64,000 bases of DNA from Pedobacter deserti (GCF_024436415.1 NZ_JAFMZQ010000001.1:1426001-1490000); one strand, 5' to 3'. Positions 9,083 to 18,263 are shown, counted from the stretch's first letter. The notes: a model not told the origin generated them from the sequence alone. Numbers and translations are program-made.

Positions 9083-10522
9083 ATGAAAATATTATATAAA
9101 ATTCTTACAGCCGCCGTCATGCTGACGGTGATTTACAGCTGTGAAAAGGAACTTGGAGCCTTACCAAAAAATGCTAAAGTCGAATCAAATACGATTCTGG
9201 ATCAGGCTACTGCTCAGATTGCTTTAAACGGCGCCTACTATAACTTTGCCAACGCAACCAATATAAAAACCGGTTGGCAAATGCATCAGATCACGCCAGC
9301 CATGTTTGCCGGCTACCTTGGCTACGGCTTTGGTCAGCTACCACAGGAAGATAATCAGACTTTGAGCGTTTCAGGAACTTTTTGGGATGAGTCATACCGG
9401 TCTCTAAATGCTGCAAATGGCGTATTAAAGGGAGTCAATGCGCTGCCAGATAACGCTTTCACAGGCAACCGGAAAAAGGAAATCCTGGGCGAAGCCAAGT
9501 TTATAAGGGCTTATTCCCATTTTAAGCTACTGAGCTATTACGCAGAGTGGTACAAAATAGGCAGCACCCAAGGTGTGTTACTTCGTGACGAGCTATCGAC
9601 GTTGACGAATATTGCTAAAAAGCGCAGTACAGTAAAGGAAAGCTACGACTTTGTCCTTTCCGACCTCGATGAAGCCATTGCAAATGCACCGTCAACAAAC
9701 CCAAATCATTATGCCACCAAATGGGCGGCTATGGCCTTGAAAATGCGGGTATTAATCAATCGGGGGCAGCAAGGTGATTATGCCGAGGTGATAAGCCTTG
9801 CTGATAACATCATCCAAAATAGTCCTTTTGTACTGGAGCCAATTGCAGAGGACATATTTCATAAAAATGGTCTGGCTAGTAAAGAAGTAATCTTGGGCGT
9901 AAAACCACAAGCGCTCCAGCCTTCCGATCCCTATAGCAAAAGCAGGCAATACTGGCCATCTGCATCGGCTTTGTATGTTGCAAAGGCAAAATTGAAAGAC
10001 CTGTACGCAAACGATCCCCGGCAAAACTGGGTTATTGGCATTGCTAATCCCTCAACTTCATCGCCGAACACATTTTATTTTACTAAATATCAGCTAGTAA
10101 ACGGAACGCCGTCTCTGCTTACTGAAACAGATTATGCGATACGTCTGACTGAGGTGTACCTGCTTAAAGCTGAGGCGATCGTCAGATCTGGCGGTAGTCT
10201 GGCTACTGCCAAAGGGCTGGTACACCAGATCCAGGAAAAAGCGGGAATAACTGCGACTACCAATAATATTCCATATCTGGCAGTCGAAGCGGCAAACTCT
10301 CCGGAAGCGCTCTTAATAGAAATTTACAAAGAGACTTCGAAAAGCCTTGTAGGTGAGGACGGCAGCGAGTGGATGGCTTTACTCAGGTTGCCTTTCGCAA
10401 CCGTTCAGCAATTGAAGCCAAGCATTACCAGTCAGATACAGTACATCATTCCGGTACCAGTAACCGAATTCCGGTACAATCCGCTATTTGGTGAGCAAAA
10501 CACAGGATACACTAAAAACTAA
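9083..10522 (+). CDS. SusD/RagB-family nutrient-binding lipoprotein (module A)
   Basis: 479 residues from ATG 9083, chosen over the longer in-frame start at 9029 because 9083 gives a clean lipoprotein signal: hydrophobic core TAAVMLTVIYS then Cys20. The longer form would place a charged stretch before the signal and overlap susC by 14 bp. The body has the usual SusD pattern: helical TPR-like segments (LNAANGVLKGV, GEAKFIRAYSHFKLL) and a conserved C-terminal block (ETDYAIRLTEVYLLKAEAIVRSGG). SusD caps the SusC barrel and captures substrate at the cell surface. It is a fairly short member. Four bases separate it from the next gene, so the two are co-transcribed. Confidence 0.93.
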   Translation: MKILYKILTAAVMLTVIYSCEKELGALPKNAKVESNTILDQATAQIALNGAYYNFANATNIKTGWQMHQITPAMFAGYLGYGFGQLPQEDNQTLSVSGTFWDESYRSLNAANGVLKGVNALPDNAFTGNRKKEILGEAKFIRAYSHFKLLSYYAEWYKIGSTQGVLLRDELSTLTNIAKKRSTVKESYDFVLSDLDEAIANAPSTNPNHYATKWAAMALKMRVLINRGQQGDYAEVISLADNIIQNSPFVLEPIAEDIFHKNGLASKEVILGVKPQALQPSDPYSKSRQYWPSASALYVAKAKLKDLYANDPRQNWVIGIANPSTSSPNTFYFTKYQLVNGTPSLLTETDYAIRLTEVYLLKAEAIVRSGGSLATAKGLVHQIQEKAGITATTNNIPYLAVEAANSPEALLIEIYKETSKSLVGEDGSEWMALLRLPFATVQQLKPSITSQIQYIIPVPVTEFRYNPLFGEQNTGYTKN

Positions 10523-10526
10523 AACT

Positions 10527-11723
10527 ATGAAACAACATTTAATCGCATTTATTATCAGCGCTGGCTTCATGCCAGCGCTCGCGCAACAAAACGCTTTTGT
10601 TCTTAATGGAAAGATAAAAGGGCAATCATCCGGTTATATCAAACTTAATTACGCTGCGAATGGCAAATATGTACAGGATAGCGCAGTTATAAACAACGGT
10701 TCTTTCGTCTTTAAGGGTTCGCTTGGTGAACCTGCAATGGCTTACATTATCGGCCCCAATGCTGGCCGTGCCATGGACGATCCCAATGTGGGCTCGTTTT
10801 TCCTTGAGCCGGCGACTCAATCGGTAGAGTTGACCGCCGGCGACTTCAAGAATCTGAAGGTCACAGGTTCAAAAACACACCAGGAGTATGCTGACTTACA
10901 AAGCAAAAAGAAAGCGCAGCTCGACCAGATCGCAAAAATAGGTGCGGCTTATGATGAGGCCAACAAACGTTATATCGAGGCAAGACAAGCTGGGAAATCG
11001 GAGACGGAACTTGATGCGCTCAAAGAAAAAGCGAACGATATTAAAGATCAAATGGATCCGTACAGGGAAGCGATGGACAAAATTGATATGGAGTATATCA
11101 AAACGCACCCAGATTCGTACTACTCTGTTTATGCCTTACGGTGGAGGGTTTCGGGTATGCCGCTTTCGGAGGGCAAGGCGCTTTATGCAGGATTGTCTGA
11201 CAGAATTAAAGCAACCAGCCAGGGGAAAGAGATTGCTGAGGAACTTAGAAGCCTGGAAGGCGGATCTCCGGGTGCAAAGGCCAATCTGTTTAGAGCTACA
11301 GATATCAACGGACAGCAGCTCGACCTGAACGACTACCGCGGCAAGAAATACATATTACTCGATTTCTGGGCCAGTTGGTGTGTACCCTGCCGGAAAGGAA
11401 ACCCGCACCTCTTATCGCTCTACAGCAAATACAAAGATAAAGGACTTGAGATCGTAGGCGTGTCTGACGACGACAGTAATCCTGGAGCCTGGAAGAAGGC
11501 TGTTGCCCAGGATCAAATAGGTGTATGGCGTCATGTACTACGCGGCCTTAAGCGGGTAGGTAACGACTTCGACCGGTCATCGGATCTTAGCGATGCTTAT
11601 GCTATTCATTCCCTGCCAACGAAAATACTTATTGATAAGAACGGCGTTATTGTAGGACGCTACGGCGGAGGTGGTGAAAACGACGAGGCTATGGATAAAA
11701 AACTAGCAGAAATATTTAACTAA
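10527..11723 (+). CDS. TlpA-family thioredoxin-like protein with DUF4369-type N-terminus (module A, first)
   Basis: 398 residues from ATG 10527 (the in-frame start at 10488 would overlap susD; 10527 gives a standard signal peptide ending ALAQ). N-terminal DUF4369-like beta domain (about 22-125), a charged helical linker (about 125-200) and a C-terminal thioredoxin fold (about 262-398). The active site is WCVPC with Cys285 and Cys288; the cis-proline loop is SLPTKI. These proteins act as periplasmic thiol-disulfide oxidoreductases. Position directly after susD, with a second TlpA-like gene 9 bp later, shows they belong to the same operon. Partner protein is unknown. Confidence 0.9.
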   Translation: MKQHLIAFIISAGFMPALAQQNAFVLNGKIKGQSSGYIKLNYAANGKYVQDSAVINNGSFVFKGSLGEPAMAYIIGPNAGRAMDDPNVGSFFLEPATQSVELTAGDFKNLKVTGSKTHQEYADLQSKKKAQLDQIAKIGAAYDEANKRYIEARQAGKSETELDALKEKANDIKDQMDPYREAMDKIDMEYIKTHPDSYYSVYALRWRVSGMPLSEGKALYAGLSDRIKATSQGKEIAEELRSLEGGSPGAKANLFRATDINGQQLDLNDYRGKKYILLDFWASWCVPCRKGNPHLLSLYSKYKDKGLEIVGVSDDDSNPGAWKKAVAQDQIGVWRHVLRGLKRVGNDFDRSSDLSDAYAIHSLPTKILIDKNGVIVGRYGGGGENDEAMDKKLAEIFN

Positions 11724-11732
11724 CATTTAATC

Positions 11733-12818
11733 ATGAAAAAAACTGGAACATTATTAAGCGCCTGCCTCCTCTATGTAGTAGGCGGAGTGTATGCTCAGCA
11801 GACTAAAGTAACGGGCGACATCAAGGGCCTTGGCGACGTAGAAGTTAACATCTACTACTACGAAGGCAAAGAAACGAAAACGGGTACGGTGCAAACGAAG
11901 GACGGAAAGTTTACCTGGACGGGCAATTTCAAGGAACCGCAAAAAGTGACCATCATGTTTCCGCGGCAGGCCGCATGGGTATTCCTTGAACCCGGGAATA
12001 TTTCCATAAAAGGGACAGCAGATTCTCTATATGCCCTAAAGGTCACAGGTTCTAAAACGCAGGCAGAGGCCGATGTGTTTGCTGCCTCGCAGAAATTTCT
12101 TGACGATCAGCAAATGCCATTGTACGAGAAATACGGAAAGGTGAGTAAGGAGGAGCAGCTTGCTATTGAGCAGAAACTTGATGATATCAGACGTCAGAGA
12201 AGGGAGCTGGCCGACAAATACATTTCTGCGCATCCCGAAAGTGCCTTAAGCCTTAGTCTGGTTACCGACCGTGCAAGCATGGGCAGTTACAAAGACATAC
12301 AATCGGCCTACAACAAGCTCGGTCCAAAGGCAAAGGCAACGGCCGAAGGTCAGCGCCTCGCCGAGCGTCTAACGGTTCTAAAGCGCAGTGACATCGGTAC
12401 CCCAATGCTGAACTTTACTCAGAACGACGTTGACGGTAAGCCCGTTACTTTCGCTGCTTTCAAAGGCAAATATGTGTTGGTCGACTTCTGGGCTAGCTGG
12501 TGCGGACCTTGTCGCGCCGAAAACCCCAACGTGCTGAAAGCATACAACACCTACAAAGACAAGAACTTTACGGTAGTCGGCATTTCACTGGACGATAAAG
12601 GTGAAAACTGGAAGAAAGCGATCAAAGACGACGGGATGCCGTGGACACAGCTATCTGATCTTAAGGGTTGGAAGAACGAGGTGTCGCAGTACTACGGCAT
12701 CAACGGAATCCCGAGCACGCTGCTGGTAGATCCTCAAGGCAATATTATCGCAAAAGACCTCCGCGGAGAGATGCTCAATCATAAACTTGAGGAATTATTC
12801 GGAAAAAAAGCGAAATAA
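11733..12818 (+). CDS. TlpA-family thioredoxin-like protein (module A, second)
   Basis: 361 residues with signal peptide (cut near VYAQ), a DUF4369-like N-terminal beta domain (about 22-110), helical linker, and a thioredoxin domain (about 235-361). Active site WCGPC with Cys257 and Cys260; cis-proline loop GIPSTL. It shares the architecture and the 'V(K)TGSKTQ/HQE' segment with the preceding gene (KVTGSKTHQEY versus KVTGSKTQAEA), so the two probably arose by duplication. Periplasmic reductase or isomerase acting with the uptake system is the likely role. The gene is 9 bp after its paralogue and 20 bp before the next secreted protein. Confidence 0.92.
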   Translation: MKKTGTLLSACLLYVVGGVYAQQTKVTGDIKGLGDVEVNIYYYEGKETKTGTVQTKDGKFTWTGNFKEPQKVTIMFPRQAAWVFLEPGNISIKGTADSLYALKVTGSKTQAEADVFAASQKFLDDQQMPLYEKYGKVSKEEQLAIEQKLDDIRRQRRELADKYISAHPESALSLSLVTDRASMGSYKDIQSAYNKLGPKAKATAEGQRLAERLTVLKRSDIGTPMLNFTQNDVDGKPVTFAAFKGKYVLVDFWASWCGPCRAENPNVLKAYNTYKDKNFTVVGISLDDKGENWKKAIKDDGMPWTQLSDLKGWKNEVSQYYGINGIPSTLLVDPQGNIIAKDLRGEMLNHKLEELFGKKAK

Positions 12819-12838
12819 GCAGTTAAGCCCCCCATACT

Positions 12839-13606
12839 ATGCAAGTGAAAGTACAATGGATAGCCATATTACTGATTCTTTATGCAGCGGTTAGCCTCGC
12901 CCAAACAACCAAAATCATCGTAAGAGCGAAAGCGAAAGATGCTAAGTTCCTGCCTGCATCGCTTGGCGTACATGTAACCATTCGGAACAATATGACAGGT
13001 GAGGTTATGGCTAAGGGTATGGCAACAGGCGGATCTGGAAACACCGATGTGATTATGGCAGAGGCTATTAAGCGCAATCAGCAGCTTGCCGACGCGGGCA
13101 CCTCGAAGTTTGAAGCTTCGCTGGAGCTCACAGATCCGACGTTTGTCGACATAGAGGTCATCGCCTCCGTTAACCGGAGAAACGGTACGAAAAAAATAAC
13201 TACACAAACCTGGCTGATTCCCGGGAAAGACATACTGGGCGACGGTATCGTGGTGGAGATTCCGGGTTTTATCGTCGATATCCTTGCGCCGACAACACAG
13301 CAATATACACGGCTGGAATCCATTAAGGAGGGTAAAATGCCCTTGAAAGCGAGCATTACCATGGCTTGTGGCTGCGTTATATCCAAAGGCGGCACCTGGG
13401 ATTCCGAGGCATTTACGACCAAGGCGATCATTAAGCATAATGGGCAGAAGATCGGTGAAATACCTTTAAAAATCACTGATGTCTGGAATAATTTCGAAGC
13501 CGCGATACCCATTACAGCTAAGGGCGATTATGAAGTGCATGTGTATGCGTATGACCCTAAAACAGGTAACATTGGCGTGGATAAGATAAACTTCACCGTC
13601 ATTTGA
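12839..13606 (+). CDS. Secreted protein of unknown function (end of module A)
   Basis: 255 residues with a signal peptide (hydrophobic WIAILLILYAAVSLAQ). The mature part looks beta-rich; the C-terminal half resembles an Ig-like domain (GDYEVHVYAYDPKTGNIG, INFTV end). A CxC pair lies in ITMACGCVISKGGTWDS. I do not recognise the family. It follows the second TlpA-like gene by 20 bp and appears to be the last gene of the operon, so a role with the module A uptake and redox proteins is inferred. The CxC could be a substrate of the neighbouring TlpA proteins or a metal site; neither is shown. Confidence 0.7.
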   Translation: MQVKVQWIAILLILYAAVSLAQTTKIIVRAKAKDAKFLPASLGVHVTIRNNMTGEVMAKGMATGGSGNTDVIMAEAIKRNQQLADAGTSKFEASLELTDPTFVDIEVIASVNRRNGTKKITTQTWLIPGKDILGDGIVVEIPGFIVDILAPTTQQYTRLESIKEGKMPLKASITMACGCVISKGGTWDSEAFTTKAIIKHNGQKIGEIPLKITDVWNNFEAAIPITAKGDYEVHVYAYDPKTGNIGVDKINFTVI

Positions 13607-13771
13607 TAGTACCAGGTGTCCACCAAGTTCGGGCTTAATCAGGGTTTAATCCAACACTTGTCCACAAAAGGTACCCTATTTTGCGAACAAAGCCCAGACC
13701 AGACCCAGACTATTTCCGAACAAGGTAGGAGCATGGAGGCTGCAAGGTGGCCGGTAACTATCGTGAAGGGG
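13607..13771. other. Convergent intergenic gap, no clear terminator
   Basis: 165 bp between module A and the PatB gene. It holds two short doublets with 11-bp spacing (GGGCTTAATCA/GGGTTTAATCC at 13631-13652, and CCCAGACCAGA/CCCAGACTATT near 13691-13712) but no stem with a T-run. Confidence 0.4.
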
Positions 13772-14938
13772 TTACGACTTTTGTCGTCCTGATACTCCTC
13801 GCACCAGCCTGTCCAAACCCTCTTCAAGCAGGGGGCGCGGACAGGCTATATTGATCCGGATAAATCCTTCTCCGCCCGTACCATACATGCTGCCCGCGTT
13901 AATCCACAATTTTTCTTGTTCAAGAAGTGCGGCCGACAGTTCGGTAGTTGAGATCGGGAGTGAGCGGCAGTCGGCCCAAACCAAATAGGTCGCCTCTAAA
14001 GGCAGCACACTTAAGGCAGGAAGTTTGGTTTTGAATACTTCCCGGAGATAGAGGTAGTTGTTATACAAATAGACCTTTAGCGCTTCGAGCCAGGGCTCGC
14101 CTTCGTTGTATGCAGCTTGCAGCCCCTCAACGGCAAAAGGGCTGAACATATTGGTGTCCTGCATACGGAACGTAGCTTCAATCCTTTCCCGGTATCCGGT
14201 GTTTGCAGTAAAAAGGTAACCGACCTGAAGTCCCGCCAAGTTGAAACTCTTGCTCGGAGATGAAAGCGTAATCACGGATTCCGGGCCGGCAACAGCGGCA
14301 GTGGGAATATGCCGGAACCCTGTATGTATCAGGTCTGAATGAATTTCGTCTGAAACGATGATCAGGCCATGTTTTCTGCAGATATCAGTCAGTTTTGATA
14401 GTTCTTCCCGGTTCCATACCCGGCCGGTAGGGTTATGCGGATTGCAGATGATCATGATTTTCGTCGACTCCTGCTGCGCTTTCTCTTCCACGTCGTCAAA
14501 ATCAATCGTATAACGGCCATCGCTGTATATCAGTTCGGATTCGATGACCTGGCAGCTACCACTGCCGATTGATTCGTAAAAGTGATTATAAGCCGGGGAG
14601 AGCAGTAATACCTGATCGCCCGGCTCTGTAAAGGATCGGATTAAGGCCGACAAGGCCGGAATGATACCCGTGGTGGGTATGATCCATTCTTTTTGAATAG
14701 AGAACCCGTGCCGCTTATGCCACCAGTTTACAATAGCTTCGAAAAACGTATCAGGAAGCAGGGTGTAACCGAAAATGCCATGCGCTACCCGCTTAGCCAG
14801 CGCCTCAACTATGGGTGGGGCAGTCTTAAAGTCCATGTCGGCCACCCACATCGGGAGCATAGTCTCTTCCGCACTCGCGTCCCATTTTACGGCACTGGTA
14901 CCTTTGCGGTCAATCAGTTCATCGAAATCATATGTCAT
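13772..14938 (-). CDS. MalY/PatB-family PLP-dependent aminotransferase (cystathionine beta-lyase type)
   Basis: 388 residues, full length for fold-type I PLP enzymes of the MalY/PatB group, which cleave C-S bonds in cystathionine or cysteine conjugates. Visible motifs: MLPMWVADMDF near the N-terminus (diagnostic of the group), CNPHNPTGRVW, the PLP-ring aspartate in VSDEIHSDL (D197) and the Schiff-base lysine in SSPSKSFNLAG (K230). Cytoplasmic. Last gene of a four-gene operon; 8 bp after the LLM oxidoreductase. The combination with a flavin monooxygenase suggests sulfur-compound metabolism for these two genes, but this is inference. Confidence 0.9.
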   Translation of the reverse strand: MTYDFDELIDRKGTSAVKWDASAEETMLPMWVADMDFKTAPPIVEALAKRVAHGIFGYTLLPDTFFEAIVNWWHKRHGFSIQKEWIIPTTGIIPALSALIRSFTEPGDQVLLLSPAYNHFYESIGSGSCQVIESELIYSDGRYTIDFDDVEEKAQQESTKIMIICNPHNPTGRVWNREELSKLTDICRKHGLIIVSDEIHSDLIHTGFRHIPTAAVAGPESVITLSSPSKSFNLAGLQVGYLFTANTGYRERIEATFRMQDTNMFSPFAVEGLQAAYNEGEPWLEALKVYLYNNYLYLREVFKTKLPALSVLPLEATYLVWADCRSLPISTTELSAALLEQEKLWINAGSMYGTGGEGFIRINIACPRPLLEEGLDRLVRGVSGRQKS

Positions 14939-14946
14939 GCCCGAAG

Positions 14947-15906
14947 TTAAGAAAAACGAGGCAATACCTGCCGACCAAAGTCGCTGATAAACGCCTCTTG
15001 CTCCCGGTTCACATTATGCAGAGCAATCCGTTCAAATCCCAGCGATAAATCCTGCTTAATCCATTCGGCATGCTCTTCCAGGCTGGCCGAAACGCGCACC
15101 ATGCGCTGCAGGTCTTCCCGTTTCACAAATTCGGCCGCTGCGTCGAAATGCTCGGGCGTGGGCATATCGCCCAGCACAGTGCCCTGAAAAATGTTGGTGC
15201 GCCACTGCTCATACGCACCTTCCAGCGCCTGTTCGGCAGTAGCTGCGTAAGATAGCTGCACTTTCAAATGCACCGGTTTATCTGCGCCTCCATTGCTGCG
15301 GAATGCATCTACTACCTTCTTCAGTTCCTCGTAAGGCTGATGCACCGTGATCAGACCATCTGCCCAGCTGCCTGCCCATGCTGCGGTTTCTTTGCTGACT
15401 GCCGCGCAGAATAACCTGGGTTTTTGCTCGGGAAGTGTATACAACCGGGCTGTTTCTACAGTTACAAGCCCCTTGTGGCTTACGGTTTCGCCGTTTAAAA
15501 GCCTTCTGATGATTTCCGCACACTCCAGCAAGCGTTCATTGCGCGTTTGTTTGTCGGGCCATTTCTCGCCCGTAATGTTTTCATTCAATGCTTCGCCGCT
15601 ACCCAGATTGATATCAAACCTTCCAGGAAACATTTCAGCCAAGGTAGCAATGGCCTGAGCAACAACGGCCGGGTGATAGCGCTGGCCGGGGGCGCATACC
15701 ACGCTGTATGGTAGACTGGTGGCATGCATGGCCGCACCCAGCCAGGCAAAAGAAAAGCCACTCTGTCCCTGTCTGTGGCTCCATGGATGAAAATGATCTG
15801 AGGAAGCAATGGCGTCAAAGCCAACGCGCTCCGCCATCGCGGCATACCTTAACAGTTCGCTAGGCCTGAATTGTTCATGCGAAGCGTGATAAGCAAATGT
15901 TGTCAT
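14947..15906 (-). CDS. LLM-class flavin-dependent oxidoreductase
   Basis: 319 residues with the luciferase-like TIM-barrel pattern: RYAAMAERVGFDAIASSDHFHPW, a block around LPYSVVCAPGQRYHP, and DINLGSGEALNE. It resembles the FMN-dependent LLM subfamily known in databases as TIGR03885 (from memory). Such enzymes oxidise small substrates with reduced flavin; the substrate cannot be deduced. It lies 15 bp after the SDR gene and 8 bp before the PatB-like gene, clearly in one transcript. Confidence 0.85.
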   Translation of the reverse strand: MTTFAYHASHEQFRPSELLRYAAMAERVGFDAIASSDHFHPWSHRQGQSGFSFAWLGAAMHATSLPYSVVCAPGQRYHPAVVAQAIATLAEMFPGRFDINLGSGEALNENITGEKWPDKQTRNERLLECAEIIRRLLNGETVSHKGLVTVETARLYTLPEQKPRLFCAAVSKETAAWAGSWADGLITVHQPYEELKKVVDAFRSNGGADKPVHLKVQLSYAATAEQALEGAYEQWRTNIFQGTVLGDMPTPEHFDAAAEFVKREDLQRMVRVSASLEEHAEWIKQDLSLGFERIALHNVNREQEAFISDFGRQVLPRFS

Positions 15907-15921
15907 ATTGATGCGTTAAAT

Positions 15922-16701
15922 CTATCCGTTGTCTACAAAACCAGGGTAAAGCGTCATGCCTCCGTCTACATAAATGGTTGTCCCCACTACATAATCACTC
16001 TCATCCGAACCCAGCCACACGGCCGCTTTGCCGATATCTTCCGCTTCGCCGATGCGTTGGTAAGGAATCAGTTTAAGCAGCTTTTTGCGCTGTACCTCGT
16101 CCGACCACACTTCTTCATTAATGTCGGTGGCTATTGCTCCAGGCGATATGGCGTTTACCCTGATCTTTTTGGGCGCAACCTCCAGCGCGAGCGATTTCAT
16201 GAGCATAAGCACGCCGCCCTTTGAGGAGGCATAGTTCACATGGCCTGCCCATGGAATAATATCGTGCACGGAGCTAATAAAGATAATGTTGCCCTTACAT
16301 GAGCCGGTATCTTCTTTAGATTCGAAATGCCTGATCGCTTCCCTGGCGCATAAAAACTGACCCGTAAGGTTCGTGCTAATAACGCCGTTCCATTCTTCGA
16401 GCGACATCTCGGCAAAGGAGTTGTCCATCTGTATGCCTGCGTTGTTGATCAGGATTTCGAAGCCGCCGAATTTTGCCATAGCAGCTTCAAACATGGCGGT
16501 AACTTCCGCTTCACTGCTCACATCGGCCTGGTGAATAAAACCTTCGCCGCCGGCCTTTTCAATTTCGTGTAACGTTTGCTGCGCGCCCTCTTCGTCGCTA
16601 TGGTAATTGATGACAACCCGCGCGCCCTGCTGCCCATAAGCAATGGCAATACCCTGGCCGATTCCCGAACTTGCGCCGGTCACGATAATCGTTTTTTTCA
16701 T
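15922..16701 (-). CDS. SDR-family glucose 1-dehydrogenase-like oxidoreductase
   Basis: 259 residues, classical SDR. Cofactor motif TGASSGIG (8-15), NNAG (86-89), catalytic Ser144, Tyr157 and Lys161 (YASSK). The C-terminus IYVDGGMTLYPGF closely matches Bacillus-type glucose 1-dehydrogenases. It should oxidise beta-D-glucose to gluconolactone with NAD(P). The gene lies 33 bp after gluconokinase in the same operon, which supports a glucose to gluconate to 6-phosphogluconate route. Substrate is inferred from the C-terminal similarity and the neighbour; other sugars or alcohols are possible. Confidence 0.85.
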   Translation of the reverse strand: MKKTIIVTGASSGIGQGIAIAYGQQGARVVINYHSDEEGAQQTLHEIEKAGGEGFIHQADVSSEAEVTAMFEAAMAKFGGFEILINNAGIQMDNSFAEMSLEEWNGVISTNLTGQFLCAREAIRHFESKEDTGSCKGNIIFISSVHDIIPWAGHVNYASSKGGVLMLMKSLALEVAPKKIRVNAISPGAIATDINEEVWSDEVQRKKLLKLIPYQRIGEAEDIGKAAVWLGSDESDYVVGTTIYVDGGMTLYPGFVDNG

Positions 16702-16734
16702 ATCTGATACCTATTGTTTCCACTAACAACATCG

Positions 16735-18210
16735 TCAGGCCCAGATCGTTTTCAATAAATGATATGATTTCCGGTATCGGCTGAACACCTCCTGGTACAC
16801 TTGGTGGCGAACATTATCGGGTTCTATTACTTTGTCGGCTTTCCGGTCACTGAGCCGGACAAAGGCTTCGGGCCAGATTTTCCGCATCGCCAGATAGGCA
16901 GCGCCTACAGCCGACGCGTCTTCTACCTGCATTAACAGCAGCCGTTTTCCGGTGACATCGGCAAGTAATTGCATCCAGACTTCGGAATTGGTGAAGCCTC
17001 CACTTACATGGAGCGCTTCAATGCTGCCTGCTCGTTCCTCAATGGTTTTCAATACGTCGTTGAGCGCCATGCAAACACCTTCGAGGCCAGCCCGAAAAAA
17101 ATGCGCCTGCGTATGCAGCGAGCGAATATTGAGAAAGGCACCGCTTGCGCTGGCCTCCCATATCGGTGCCCGTTCTCCGTGCAGGTAAGGCAAAAACAAT
17201 AGACCTTCGCTGCCTGCCTCCACATCCTCAATGGCGTCAAACAGGTCTTTGTAAGCGGCGTCGCTCACCTGCTCCACATTCAGGAATTTTTTCAGCAGCC
17301 AGTCTACCGTATTGCCGCCGTTATTTACTGCACCGCCACTCACATAGGTCTGCTCGTCCAGTCGGTAGTTAAAGATCATGGTTTCATCATCGCTGATCGG
17401 CGCCCGGCCGGTTACCCGTACTGCGCCGCTGGTGCCTATAGTCAGCGCCGCTTTTCCATGGCCATGTACATAAGTGCCAAGATTGGCAGAACAGCCATCG
17501 CTTGCGCCAATCATCACAGGAACGGGCTGATCCAGGCCCAGGCTGGAGAGCAGCGTCGCATCGCTCAGATCCCTCACAAAGTCCGTATTTTTAAGATCAG
17601 GCAGCTGCGTCGCTTGAATTTCCGTAAGCCTTAGCGCTTCTTCGTTCCAGCATAAGCATGCCAGGTCAAACAGGCCGGAAGCTGAGGCAACTGAATAGTC
17701 GGCTTCAAAATGGCCGAACAACTTAAACCAGATATAGTCTTTTATAGAAAGAAATCTGGCTGCGGCGCCGAAGAGCTCCGGTTTTTCGCGTCGCAGCCAG
17801 ATCAGTTTGCATAAAGGTGACATCGGGTGGATGGGCGTGCCGGTGTTCCGGTACAAGCGTTTCCCCGTTTCCGTACTTTGCAGTTCTTCCGCAACTGCGG
17901 CACTTCGCACATCGGCCCATGTCATCAAAGGCATCAGGGGCGTTCCCTCAGGATCTGCCAAGATCAAGCTGTGCATGGCACTACTCAGACTGATCATCTG
18001 CGGCGGCCTGCCTACCAGTTCAATCGCTTCTTTTATCGATTGCAGGAAGGCCAGCCAGATCTCCTCCGGTTCCTGTTCGCTGGCTCCGGGTTCGGGGTGA
18101 GAACGTACGTAAAGGCGACTTGCGGCCCCGAGTATGGCGCCCTCCCGGTCCACCGCTACGGCCTTGGTACTTCCGGTTCCTATATCAACACCTAAAACGT
18201 ATTCCTCCAT
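16735..18210 (-). CDS. Gluconokinase-like FGGY carbohydrate kinase
   Basis: 491 residues, full-length FGGY kinase. N-terminal phosphate motif YVLGVDIGTGSTKAVAVD, MTWADVRS, the FGGY N-domain block (FLSIKDYIWFKLFG), second-domain motifs GASDGCSANLG, TIGTSGAVRV and the C-terminal ADVTGKRL signature. It phosphorylates a sugar acid or ketose, most likely gluconate to 6-phosphogluconate, because the next gene is a glucose 1-dehydrogenase homologue. Xylulokinase is the main alternative. It heads the four-gene operon; 53 bp upstream lies the stop of the module B TlpA-like gene on the same strand, so read-through from module B is possible. Confidence 0.87.
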   Translation of the reverse strand: MEEYVLGVDIGTGSTKAVAVDREGAILGAASRLYVRSHPEPGASEQEPEEIWLAFLQSIKEAIELVGRPPQMISLSSAMHSLILADPEGTPLMPLMTWADVRSAAVAEELQSTETGKRLYRNTGTPIHPMSPLCKLIWLRREKPELFGAAARFLSIKDYIWFKLFGHFEADYSVASASGLFDLACLCWNEEALRLTEIQATQLPDLKNTDFVRDLSDATLLSSLGLDQPVPVMIGASDGCSANLGTYVHGHGKAALTIGTSGAVRVTGRAPISDDETMIFNYRLDEQTYVSGGAVNNGGNTVDWLLKKFLNVEQVSDAAYKDLFDAIEDVEAGSEGLLFLPYLHGERAPIWEASASGAFLNIRSLHTQAHFFRAGLEGVCMALNDVLKTIEERAGSIEALHVSGGFTNSEVWMQLLADVTGKRLLLMQVEDASAVGAAYLAMRKIWPEAFVRLSDRKADKVIEPDNVRHQVYQEVFSRYRKSYHLLKTIWA

Positions 18211-18242
18211 CGGGTTTCATGATTTCCTGGCAAGTTAACCCG
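18211..18242 (-). promoter_or_regulatory. Inverted repeat directly before the gluconokinase start
   Basis: CGGGTT (18211-18216) and AACCCG (18237-18242) flank a 20-nt spacer immediately before the ATG at 18210. It could be an operator or a leader hairpin. No T-run follows, so it is not a terminator for the upstream TlpA-like gene. Weak evidence. Confidence 0.25.
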
Positions 18243-18263
18243 ATTACGGCAAATCTGTTTCGT

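Noticed and set aside
10488..10526. 13-codon upstream extension of the first module A TlpA gene
   Set aside because: It overlaps susD and hides the signal peptide; ATG 10527 is preferred.
12869..13512. Long antisense frames (189 and 144 codons) opposite the 12839 gene
   Set aside because: Shadows of a real gene with signal peptide and operon context; antisense translations look random and Cys/His rich.
13631..13712. Two doublets with 11-bp spacing (GGGCTTAATCA/GGGTTTAATCC and CCCAGACCAGA/CCCAGACTATT) in the module A-PatB gap
   Set aside because: Only two copies each; cannot be told from chance, though they echo the period of the two longer arrays.
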